This document shows positions 45,372-57,700 of a DNA stretch of 64,000 nucleotides, one piece after another. The DNA is from Tubulanus polymorphus (lineage: Eukaryota; Nemertea; Palaeonemertea; Tubulaniformes; Tubulanidae). Where the stretch lies: NCBI RefSeq assembly GCF_964204645.1, contig NC_134029.1, positions 10,966,850 to 11,030,849 of the forward strand. Reading direction: 5' to 3'. Positions within the stretch are counted from its first letter, which is position 1, and every line of letters starts with the position of its first letter. The notes beneath the pieces were generated by a model. It saw only the letters and a list, made by a program, of their open reading frames with translations, had not been told where the DNA came from and did no database searches. The position numbers and the translations under genes are program-made.

Positions 45372-45467
45372 TGAGAAAACTGAAGCTGTCTATGTTTGAA
45401 ATAACTTTGGGATCATTCAGAAAACTAAAGCTGTATATGTTTGAAATAACTAAGGGATCATTCATTA
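45372..45467 (+). repeat. Two-copy 48-bp tandem duplication
   Basis: AGAAAACT(G/A)AAGCTGT(C/A)TATG TTTGAAATAACT(T/A)(T/A)GGGATCATTC occurs twice, head to tail. Confidence 0.85.
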
Positions 45468-45469
45468 AT

Positions 45470-47780
45470 TACATACACATAAAATTTAGAATATACGGTC
45501 AGCTCAGCGAGTTTGTTACGGTACCAGTAAGTCTGTATGATTTTGTGACAATTTTTCTGAATAAATAATTAGATAATGAATACGACACCTGACTGTCTTT
45601 GACACTGTAGTATGTTTTTATAATACATGTAATCTAGTTGTGCATTTGTTTTGTTAAAATAGGCGGTCTATGCCTGTGCCAGAAATCCTCCGCATATTGG
45701 TGATAACCTGGCGAACCTTGTTGCTTTTTCTGGCGATCAGTATTTTTAAGGATAGCGGTAGTCTGTCAACTGTCAGAAGGGGTGGATACAGACGGCAGAT
45801 TGACTGCTGCATAAAAGGAAAACCAAAAAATTTACATGATTTGTTAATATATTTATTTGACTAATATGCAACTACAAAAATATGTACGTGACTTCACATA
45901 ATCTAAACGGGATAGAACGATCAACAACCTCGTCATTAAAAGTAGAATGTGTATTCATATATTGATAAATATCAACAATTAGTAAACAATGATTATATAC
46001 ACACATCAAATTGTTTGATTCAGAGAAACCAAACAAAGCAAAATGTATTCATTTCTCCAATAGAGTAAAACAATGATTATGGAATAAATTTGCATTTAAA
46101 AATGCATGAAATTAAACAATGATTAAGATTTTTTATGAGTATGTACATTTCACCTGTACTTGGCACATGTATTTTTAAGACTTAAATTATTCAGTAAGCC
46201 ATCTTGAAATGTATCTATACAGTATTTTTAAGAATATTATATGTATATATATATTGCAATTTATAAAAAATAATTCTAGTCATGTTATCTTGATTAAAAT
46301 AATTTTTGTCTGTTATTTTTTTTGAATAAGTCTAATCCTAGGAATTGATCCAACATCTAAAATTCAATACGTTTTTGTTTAACACTATAGCACATTCATT
46401 CAAAATGAATACTTAAGGATAACTTACTTGAAATTTAGTTAAGCACTTAAAACTGGTATTTTTCTCAATAATTTCACACATTATAATTATTATTCATTAT
46501 AATAACACTGTGAAATCAGAATTATCGACACTCATCAAGAAGAGACACCTTTCAAAAAGATGGTCACTTCTATACATTCCCTAATTATGCCATAATACCC
46601 AGTGGTTTTGTTCTCACTGATAAGGAGGCACAACTGACCCTTACCATTGATGTGATATTTCTCTAAACCCGAAATTCTAAATGATGAATGTCATCAACTC
46701 ATTTCTGAATCAAAAGAGCACATATCCAGATAAACTAGGATTAAAAATATGTCTATGCAAAATGCTAAGTAATTGTTCCAATGCATTTTCCAGTTTGCCT
46801 ATGCCATTTGTTTCATTTTCTTGAAAAATACCAGTAATTAGTGGAAAAACTGTGTACAGTGTCATAATTTTCATAAGGGCCTATCAAATATCAACACAAC
46901 AACGCGAGGATAAAGAATCGAATAAGTGCCTTTTGCGTGTTAGTTTTTAGCAAATACAGGTTGAATATTGAATTCCAATTTAAACTATAATGTTGAAATA
47001 TATGGCACAGAATGAACAGCTGCCAGACTGTCCTGGTTTCCATAAATATAGTGTCGCATATCGATCACAATATATATATATATATATATATATATACAGT
47101 GGATATATATATATTAGTGTATATAATAGTAGTAATCATATTTGCTTTATTACTCCTGTTATCTGTAAATAAAACTGTTTCATCAGTGGTACATTTGAAG
47201 AGTATAAATATGAGTTTCAATTATGAAAATTTGGCCTTAAGGCCCAATATAGTGTATTTGTATAGATTGTATAATATAGTGATAAAAAGAAAACTAACAA
47301 AAAAAAATTTATTTTTTACATAGTGTCATCTTAAAATAACAAGAGCAAAAATTCATCGAGTTTGTTTCTAAACAAAGAGAATTTTTGACTGTATATTTTG
47401 AATACAAACACAATGCATATGCATATATATCCATATTTGGACATCTGAAATATCACAGTATATAAACAACAAACCAGTAAAGTAATTATCATTAAGTAAA
47501 AGCAGATTGAAAATTCACCTTCATGAAAATGCTAATACAGAACTGGTTTTTTATCAATGAGTTACTGAAACCACTGTATAGCAACTTGTTGTAGGCATAA
47601 AGCAACCCTCGATTCCAGTTTCAAACTGTGGAAACAGTATCCCATCTCATGCCACAAGGTTTGGAAGAATTTGGCTTAGATTCAGCATTTTTGAACAAAT
47701 AATTTATATAGAGGACGGAAAATATTATAGCATTTTATCACGACTCTACAAATAAACTGAAATTAACTTAACCTATATAT
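45470..47780. other. A+T-rich intergenic sequence downstream of SAXO
   Basis: Contains a (TA)n run near 47070-47110 and nothing else recognised. The open frames here are low-complexity. Confidence 0.5.
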
Positions 47781-48778
47781 TTATGATACAGACAGCGCTT
47801 GGAGACCAGCACGACTTGGTGGTTTGGCACCGAGATCAATCAATGATTCAGAAATCGGTTTATACATCATATGACCTCTAGAATCATACGTATTTGTAAA
47901 TCTCCAGGTAGACTGTGGTTGTTCTAGTATCGCTGCTGGACACGGTTCCATCTTCTTTGGTGTGTATTCTATTCGATACATCGTATTATCATCGAAGTTT
48001 CCATCAGATTGGAACGCTTGGTTTTCCGGTTTGCAGCTATGCGATGGCATCAATTGATGTGGCACATAATGAGCTTTGTATGTTGGTGTACCCTCGAATG
48101 GACCACACGGAGGCTGATATTCATATCCACCAGTAGGGTGTGGTCGAGCTCCTAAGCTCCATTTTCGATAATCATTGGTGTAGTTGGTTGTACCATCAAA
48201 TTCTCCCGGGGCTTTCCTGCTTGATTTCGGACGGACTAACTCTCTTGGGCGAATTGCGTGGGGGCGATATGCGATGTTTGATGTTGTATTCATATCCATA
48301 TTGCCCGGTGGTTTCACGTATTGATCCGGCTGATGCACAAACGGACGATCCATTGGCCATTTCTTGAAATCGACTCTGTTTGTCGTGTCATCATTGAATG
48401 GTGCGCCAGAATCAAATGGCTGAATATCTGGTTTACATGAATCACGTAATGCTCCGTCTTTTGGTGTGTAATCGCGGGTGTGAGTTGTAAGACCATCGAA
48501 TGGTGATCTGTTAGGGTTGTACTTCTCCGGTTCATGGCGGTATCTGGCTTCAAACGCATGTGGAATGTAATTCTGCCTGTAATCTGTTAATGTGCTCAGT
48601 GGATCACCAGATTTGTATGACGTTTCATCCGGACGACAGCTCTGTCTTGGCAGTTCTTTGTAACCAATGAAATCACGTTTCATAGTACTCTGTCCCTTGA
48701 ATGGATCTCTAGGTGGTGTCCACCCTCGCTCTGCTTGACCTCGTTCTCTCATTGGTATTTCCCATTCACGATAATCAT
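47781..48778 (-). CDS. SAXO1: SAXO exon 5 (terminal, most Mn repeats)
   Basis: The acceptor ATTGTAG lies at 48780-48779. An apparent open frame continues upstream to 48836 but is intronic: the family motif TYKHDYREW only forms when this exon starts at 48778. It encodes roughly nine Mn repeats, each with a 'SC(R/K)P'-type or 'H(Q/E)P' spacer, and ends at TAA 47783-47781. TTTATT (AATAAA on this strand) at 47308-47313 is a possible poly(A) signal. Confidence 0.95.
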
Positions 48779-51700
48779 CTACAATCAGGAAATCAAAACT
48801 AGCCATTGATTTTTCCATTCGAAAATAAAATGTCAACCCGAGTACTGATTGATAGTAAAATCAAGTTTAAAGTTCAAGAATCCGGCTCATCTGTTGTGAA
48901 TTAAACTTATTGTTCTTAGCAATAGTTCATCAATTTGAAGAATTTCTAAAAAAATCTTAAACTAATAATTTTCCTTACGCTTATAAGTTGGTAATCCCTC
49001 AAATTTTCCGGCAACTTGCCTCTTGCGATCTTGTCGAATTGGTTTCGCTCGATCAGCATATTTTTCTAAAAATAAATAGAAGAAATTTTTTTCATTAAAA
49101 CAATGATTCAGGTAGTAAAACTAAAATTCAAATTTCTAATCTGGATTTTGATATTACGTATTCGGAAATTTTTGTGGTTGTCATGTATTTTCTTGTTTTT
49201 ATGTACATTAGGCAAAAAGAATTAAACCTTGTTTCTCATTTTCAAAATCCCTGAAGTACATTGCTAATATCGTAAGGCCTATCTACACGAGAGGAAAAAT
49301 CTGTTATTTTCAATCTACACGAGGATAAAATTTCCAACTAGAATGAGGAAAAGCTTCGAATACCCCCGGCCTGAAATTCACCGCCGCGTGAAGTTACAGT
49401 GAAGTAAATGCATGAGAAATATCATATACAATTATTTCTATAACAATGATATCAGAGAACATGTGTATAAAGTGTAAATAATTTATCAACAGTTGCAGCC
49501 TCTAGGCTGTCTTCCCCTGATGGTTATAATTTGAATCGGTCAACAATTGCGGCCTCTAGTAATAATTTGAATCGAATCGACCCAATTTTAAAAAGGGTTC
49601 TGGCCCAAGTGATACCCTACTTGTGTACCAAGTTTAACAACAATTGCAGCCTCTAGGCCGTTCTTCATGTCAGCCCCTTGGTGGCAATAATCTTAATTGA
49701 ATCAACCCAATTTTAAATAGGGTTCTGGCCAAAGTGAAACCAATTGTGGCCTTTAAGCTGTTAACATTGTTTTTCATGTTGGCCTCCTGGTGGCCATAAT
49801 TTGAATCGAATTCGGTCCCAAGTGAATCGAATTCAGTCCTAGTTGTGAACCAAGTTTGAAATGAATCGGTCACCAATTGTGACCTCTAGGCTGTTAACGT
49901 CGTTGTTCATGTTGGCCCCCTGGTGGCCATAATTTGAATTTAAGCAAACCAATTTTAAATAGGCTTTTGGCCCAAGTGATATCCTTCTTGTGTACCAAGG
50001 TTGAATTGAGTGGGTCATCAATTGCGGCTTTTAGGCTGTTAACGTTGTTTTTCATGTCAGCCCCCAGGTGGCCATAATTTTGATCGAATTGACCCAATTT
50101 TATATAGGATTCTGGCTCAAGTGATATCCTACTTGTGTACCAAGTTTGAAATGAATAGGTCACCAATTGCGGCCTCTAGGCTGTTAACGTTGTTTTTCAT
50201 GTTGTCCCTGGTGGCCATAATTTTAATCAAATCTACCCAATTTTACATAGTGTTCTGGCCCAAGTGATATCCCACTTGTGTACCAAGTTTGAAATGAATC
50301 GGTCAACAATCGCGGCCTCTAGGCTATTAACCTCGCTTTCATGTTGGCCCCCTGGTGGCCATAATTTGAATTGAATCGATCCAATTTGAAATAGGGTTCT
50401 GGCCCAAGTGATATCCTACTTGTGTACCAAGTTTGAAAACAATCGGTCAGCAATTGCGGCCTCTAGGCTGTTAAAGGCTGAGTTAAATGGAGGTCCAAAA
50501 ACCCACCGGTTGGTACTTGAGATTTGTAGTGCAGGCCAAATCCCACTAGCAACTAGCAAGTGGTAGCCTAGTCTGTTTATAATGTTTACTGGAACACATC
50601 TGACTTACACCAGTATCGCAGTGACTTTTCTCGTATATGTTTGATATCATTTTGGTCATAGTAATCTTCTTAATTAGAATTCGCTGATTTTGTAAAGAAT
50701 TCCTCCAGTAATAATGGATTTGAACATAAAATCTGTATTTTCAATTTGTTAAATTTTTGTTCGATTTTGATGAAATTTACATACATTGTTACTAATAAGA
50801 AGTTTAGATGATATATAGATTTTGAGTTTGATACAACTTTCAGGTAAAAAGTTTTCTAACCCCCAAAATTATGCACTAGGGAGCTGCAACTGTTTTGTTT
50901 ATATAGGTTTATGACTCTAGGTCACTGTGCTCTCTGTGGTGAGGTGGATGACTCCTCCCAGCTTGTCATTCAAGGATTTGAAAATTTGAAGAATGCTAAG
51001 TAAATTGTTTAAGTAAATTGGTTATTTATGCATGACGGAGCGCTTAAACTAAATTTTAAGTCATAGATATGACTATATTACATGTTCATGCATATTCCTG
51101 ACAAAAAGTAGGGTCCAAATCGGTTAACTGACAGAGATATTAGGGAAATACCAGTTTCAACCGCTTGAGCTCTTGACTGCTCGATGGGTTCAGAGATACT
51201 GCCATGTCTGAGAGATGATGGGCCTTTTATACTGGAAGTCGGCCTTTAACATCACTTGTGGCGGCTGCATACTCAGACAGCTTGATTCTTTCAAAATGTG
51301 ACTGATGTGACACATTTTTCATATCTCCCCTATGTTTACAGAATGATTAGGGCCTATATAAACTTGCTTATAGGTTCTTCAATTGCACCATCCTTTTTAG
51401 ATAGCATTTGTTTTGAATTTCAACAATTAAGAGCAATTAGTAAAATAGAGGAAAAAATCAATGATAAATGTGACTTATGGCACATCCTGACGGCTTTATT
51501 TTGCGATGGATTTGTCATAGCAGTGTCAAAACAGTGTAAAAATGCAGGCCAAAATGGTAAAATAGCCTCTTTGGCTTTGTATTCTGCCAGGAGAATTTAG
51601 TGGGTAAATCTATATGCCCCTCTCAACTTAAGTTGAGCCGCGGGCATAAAAGCCGCCTTTTAAAAAGGTGGCTCCGTTTAGGCCTACTCGCGAGTAGGCC

Positions 51701-54700
51701 CCAAAGGAGCCGCTTTTTAGTTGATTCTTTAACATTTTTAACCCAGAAATTAAAGGGGAGTGCAATCACCACTCTACAACGTTTGTGTAATCGAAATCTT
51801 CGCTTCCCCGTTACTTCCAATTCAATCGTATAGATGCGCGCCTTTCAAAATACAGGCTCCAAAACAGACGGTTCCAACGGGCCCAGTTTTTTTAGTGCCT
51901 CCATGTAGATGGGCCTTTAATGTTTGTATGCCAAAGGATCATGCCAAAAATATTCAAGGAAACTTTGAAATCAAGGGATAGACCCCAGACACCCACATTG
52001 ATACCGAAGATGTCAGATGGGTTTGATTTTATTTTCTCATTTTCCATGATTGATTTCAATTATGATTTTTGTTTAGAAATGATTTTGCTATAGCATATAT
52101 AGGCTAGTTAATATTGAACAGGTCGCTCTTTTTACATTTGTATCAATTTGTATTCACACTACAATGAATAGGTTATAGATTATACCATTTATATCTTGTT
52201 TTCCACTTGTACAGCAATACTATGAATGTTTACCTTCCTTAGCCATAGTTGCTAAGGTTATAAACAATACCATACAATTGATATCAGACATTTCTTCAGT
52301 ATGAAAAAGGCTTACTTGACAAATGACAAGCCGTTTATTATGGAACGAGTTTTCTATAACTCCTCCAGCCACAAATATATGTATTACAGGTGCCCGTTTC
52401 AGTCCTATAGCCATATGATCAGTTAATGAATTTGAGCAAAACACTTTCAATCATTTGTAAAATTTTCAAATCGTAGATTTATTTTTCATGAATGGAAGAT
52501 CAGACTTTAACCATTATTTTAGATTTGTATCTTTTTCATTTGTAAGATAAACATGGAATTTAGGCCTAAAAGCTGATATTTTTCACCAACCTTTTAAAAT
52601 GTATAGGCTATATTTTAATGAGCACACATCCATTCCATTACAACAAATATTCAAATTATGTCACAGATATATTCTTATCAATTGAATAAGAGAAAATGAT
52701 TAGCGTAAGATCGAGCACCAGACCTAATCTGAATTTAAGATCAAAGAAAAATTTCAAGTTGATCAGCTTAGTCTTCAAAGTCAAAAATTCAAAGTAGCTC
52801 TGGCATGTAAGTGAAAGTGAACGTATTGCTTGTTCAAACAGCTTGCAAGGCAGTTTACCCACCTAAACAAATGTAAGTGAAATTCTTTACTTTACCTAGC
52901 CTACAGTAGTTTTAATAACAATAGGCCTTATAAGATTTATTGCATTTTGTTTTAATGCAGTGGGAGATTTTAAATTGGGGTGTGCATACGAACACAAAGA
53001 TTTCAATGCGAACTTTCCACTTTCAATTGATTATTACAATCTGATGGTATGTAATGAATGAAACACAACATAAATCCCATGCGCGATTCGATACTCAATT
53101 AGTATTCATTACCCAAGCAAGTCCAAAAATGCTAGCGTGAATTTTATTCCTCGCCTGTTGCACTGAAATAACCTCCATCAAATTCAATGCCCTAAAATTG
53201 TACTACTAAGTTAACAAGTGGATTGACATTGAAACTACATGTATTTATCTGCCCTGAAACCTTCTTAATTTGATTTAAAAGTAGCTAGGCCTATTTTTTA
53301 CCTGTGTAATCTTTCTTGTAAGAAGTCAGACCATCGATATCTCCGGCTGGAGGTACATAAGGCATTCCCGCATGAACAAATGGCTTTTCCAATGGATGAG
53401 CTATGTAATCTAACCTACAATGAACAACAATGGTTGGATTATTTGCAATTTCTGGCATAGGCCTTAAAATCTGCATTCAGGCCCACTCCTCAATGAATTT
53501 GATAATTTCACTACCAGGTAATTCAGTTTATCTTAAGTTGATTTAGGAGTTAATCCTTCTTCAAAACTGGGTTATTTGGGGGACCATTTGTATTTTGCTC
53601 AAATCCAGCATCGTAGATTTAATCAACTTTTTATCAAATGATTACAAGTCATTTTCATCCCAAACAATCTGAACCTGCCATACATGCTCTATGTGCGACG
53701 TTATTATCCATAATTTCGTTAATAACAAATTTATCTGTGAATATAATGCATCAATTCGTTCAGTATGAAATTTGCATTCAGAAATAGATTATGAATTGGC
53801 ATAAATTTGTTTTTGTTTACATCTATCAGCATTTGTTTACCAAGCATACGCTAGCATAATACTAAAAAATTTTCACCATTTTTCACCTGAAACTAGGCAT
53901 TGTAACACTTTAGGCTTCATTAGCAACAAGACAACTTGAGCGATGTGTGTCATTAAATCGTATTAAAATTAATTTTATCGTTGAACAAATATAAAACGTC
54001 ATAAGGTTAGTGTAGATAGTTTATTTATTAAAATCGGTTGTTTATTTGTTGAGATATTGCAGTTTAAACACAGACAAAATGCTGACTGAATTCCTGTCGG
54101 CAACTCACATGAATTTGAATGTACGTGTCTGGGCGGGTGGGTACAATAGGATCGTAGAGCGACGGACATCACTGTGGAGACAACCACATCAGGTGGTCTA
54201 GCTCAGTCAGTTTTGGTGGTACATAGGCTACCGGATAAAAGTCTTGATAGGACCAGAATGGGCTGGAAGTCGAACTAAGTCATTGCTTTTAAATCCATTT
54301 TATACTGTATTGAAACATTGCAAAAAACTTCATTTTCTCATGTCGAAAGGAAAAAATATTTTCAAATGGTAGACATGGAAACATAAATTATATTGTTAAT
54401 ATTGATTTAGCTCATAAAATGGGGTCTCTTTTCTCTAGAATAGATTAAAAAACAATGTTTTTTAGTTCAACTGCCAGTCATTCTGGTCCTATTAAGACTT
54501 TTATCTGGTAGGCCTATATTCCACCAAATTTGATTGAGCTAGACCGCCTGATGTACTCTAAATCAAGTTGAAGTAGATGTTAGTACGCAGGTGCTCAGTA
54601 CAAACTGACAACACGTGCGTAGGTCATCGACTCCTAATGCAGGCATATAAAAAATCCTGGTGCCCCCTGTTCAGGAATACCTCCAGCTTACAACGGTTAT

Positions 54701-57700
54701 AAGATGTCGATGTCTGAGGTACTGAAAACAAAATTTTTTGCTTGGGAGTCGAATGTATAGCAACTTGGTTTTTCGTCTTTCATATGAAAGTTATATTACT
54801 GTGGCGAGTATGATTTAGAAAGGAAACAATACATTGAATATGCACATGCACAGCTTTTACGGTAGTCACTAGAATGATTGGCAGCTGGTTGGAATGAAGC
54901 CATTTCCTGGAAAACTACAACAAGAAACGAATATCTTAATATGGACTATCCTAAATTTACATGATATTGTATGTTTAATCCAGCATCAAAATTAAACAGT
55001 GGCGCTCTAGCAGAAGAAATGAAAAAGAGTGAAAACTTATTGAATTCAAATGGGATAAAACTGACTTCACGGATAATTAAATCAAAAATAAGGACGGAAA
55101 ATATCAAGAAACAAACGCAACTGCATGATTATTCATAATGAATGAGGTAGCGGGTTTTACCCGCTGACTCTCCACGTTCATGGTGAGATGCTGATTTCAT
55201 TTATTTCATACACTGTGTACGAAGATTGTTAGCCAATTTATTTTCGTAAATTGAACAATTTTCCAAGATTTACCAAGATTCCCTTCCCCCTTTCCCAATT
55301 TCACCGCCCTTCTATAAAATTCACTGCTTTTCACGGCCGCCCGCGACGAACCCTGGCACTTGAATCATAAGCAGTCTATTTCCAAGAACACTAGGTCACA
55401 CGAGGCGCGCTTTTCATATACATACACAGATCAATACACTACATAGCAGCGAGTCTATGACCATGATACGCACTTGCATGAATATATGTAAAAAGGCATG
55501 TGTTCTCCCGAAACGAAATGTAATTCCAACAACAAATAAAAAACTAAATTAATAAATAAGCAACGCATTCCAATGAAATTCAATAGGGTTAGAGATTTTA
55601 TATTAGCATAAAATGTTTTGAAAGTTCCGAAGAGAAACAAAGCCTCGTTTGGAAGTTATGTTGTAGGCCTACCAAAGGAAGAAAGTCTCATATGTGATAG
55701 GAAAAATGGACTTTGCTAAAGCGAAAGTCCATAAAAAGACACATTTAAGACACATTTTTCACACGATGCCTGATGACTATATTTACTCACTCTGTGTTAT
55801 CAGCGATACAGACTTATTGTGTAATTGTTCAAAAATGGATCGTATAAGCCGCAACCACACAGAGACGATTTGGCCCAAACCGAATAAGCACGGATCAGTT
55901 TTTGGTCAGGCCAAATTTGGCCAGGGCCAATCAGACGCGCCCCATTTAGCACCCGTAAGAACAGTTCTTCCGGGGAATGCTTGGGTGATCACAGCTTATT
56001 GTAAGATTTCAGGTTTTTCCTTGCTTTATTTCTAAATTCCAAGATTATATCTGGCCAGAAATATTACAAAATATTTATTTCAAGCTTTCCAGGCTATTTC
56101 GGATCAAACCCTGCGAATCCTAAAGGCCCATAGGCCAACATTTTCTTAGGTAAACTAAGGCATAGGCCTATTGCACACAAACGCTAAGTTGAATTGCGAT
56201 TAGTGCAGCACTAGAAATAAAACATATGTCGGACTCTCATAACATAAAATCAATGTCAAACAGGCACAGGCTATATAACATCAGGCCTAATGTAATAACT
56301 ATACCAGCAGTTTTAGACCAGTAAAGCACACACAGCTAATGTTAAAAGAGGCCTATGCCTGGATAGTTGAATATGATCTGTGTTGAGCCTCAATCAAAAC
56401 AATTTGAAACTTCGATTATAATAAATTCAATCATTTATTTAACCTACTTTACTGGTTATAGGGGTAAATTAGGCCTATATTGATATTGTGACATTCCAAA
56501 TGGTCATTCAAAATGTGGTCTAATTAGGATACGGGATCACCGTGTGAATGACCTCATTACCAAAAGCCAATGAGAACAATATGGAATTTCCCGGATGTAA
56601 CAAAAACAGTAGCAAATAAAATTTTTATATAAATTTCACCGAATTGAATGGAGTAAGGGATAGACTGGTAGCGGTTTAGACAGTCTACCAGACCTATGGA
56701 GGCCTAACTCGAATGTTTTACGGAAATCATAGGCTCAATGATTCTTTTGATGGGTAGGCCTATAGATTCTAATGGTATTAATCGCACGACTTAAGTCTTT
56801 GGCACGCAAGTAGAGTATCGAAACACACCATTTTGTGAGCTAGAAGATATCTTTGGACAGGTCTCCAACTGGATAACTGTCGCTGATGACTAATTCAAAA
56901 ATGCAATTGGTATAGACCTAGAGTAAAGCCGCCTCATTCTGCTTGAAAAACAATAGATTCATTCAGGCATGTCAGTCAAGACATTCTTTAACAATTTAAG
57001 TATAAAAACTCTTTAGTCGTACCTGTTAGTGGTGGCATCAGCCATTGGCCCAGCACCTTTCACTGGTTCATAGGCGGGCTTAAACGCCTCCCGTCTATCG
57101 AAAGGATGAGGGTGATATTTTTGAGCATATTCCGTCAGTAGGCACGGCTTGTCTCCTTTACTTGTAACTGGTCTATGTGGACATTTATGACGACTAAAAT
57201 GAAAGAAAAAAACAGGATTAATTCCTTATAAAAGAACAAGAGGCCTATGGGCCTTGAAGCATTGGTAGATTATACTGTGGTGAGGTTTTGAGTGGTTAAT
57301 GCTTTACATCTGCTGGAAAATGTTCTATGACGTTGATTGGGAGGACCACAGGCTTTAGAATTGAATGAATTTCATTTTTCTGCCGAACGATTTAGCCTGC
57401 ACTATTTGTACTGTTAAACCTCATTAATGCGATTTTGTTAAAGACAAAACTAGTTTATTCCGATTTTTTTCACCATGTCCGAGGCTAGAGATTTATATCA
57501 ATCAAGATTTGTATACAAAAACCCATTTAGGCCCTAATACAACAAATTCGGCACTTTCGTCTACACAAGATTCATATTCAACGTACAACTGTAAGGGTAA
57601 TCTCGACTGACTGTGGTTTTTCTTGCATCTGTTAAGCCCTATTGCTGAATAATGAAAACAAAAACAGAACGATTTTGCAATTTACGACAAACAACGTGTA

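Noticed and set aside
48779-48836. N-terminal extension of the big SAXO frame (MTFYFRMEKSMASFDFLIV)
   Set aside because: It is intron read-through. An acceptor at 48780-48779 and the phase match with exon 4 restore the TYKHDYREW motif.
49670-50166. Several - strand frames with similar peptides
   Set aside because: Their similarity comes from the ~144-bp minisatellite; they share no start or conserved domain.
49485-50475. Regular spaced repeats as a CRISPR-like array
   Set aside because: Units are diverged and contiguous, with no distinct spacers, in a eukaryotic intron.
51600-51833. Overlapping frames on both strands
   Set aside because: The match between strands is caused by the 60-bp palindrome, not by coding sequence.
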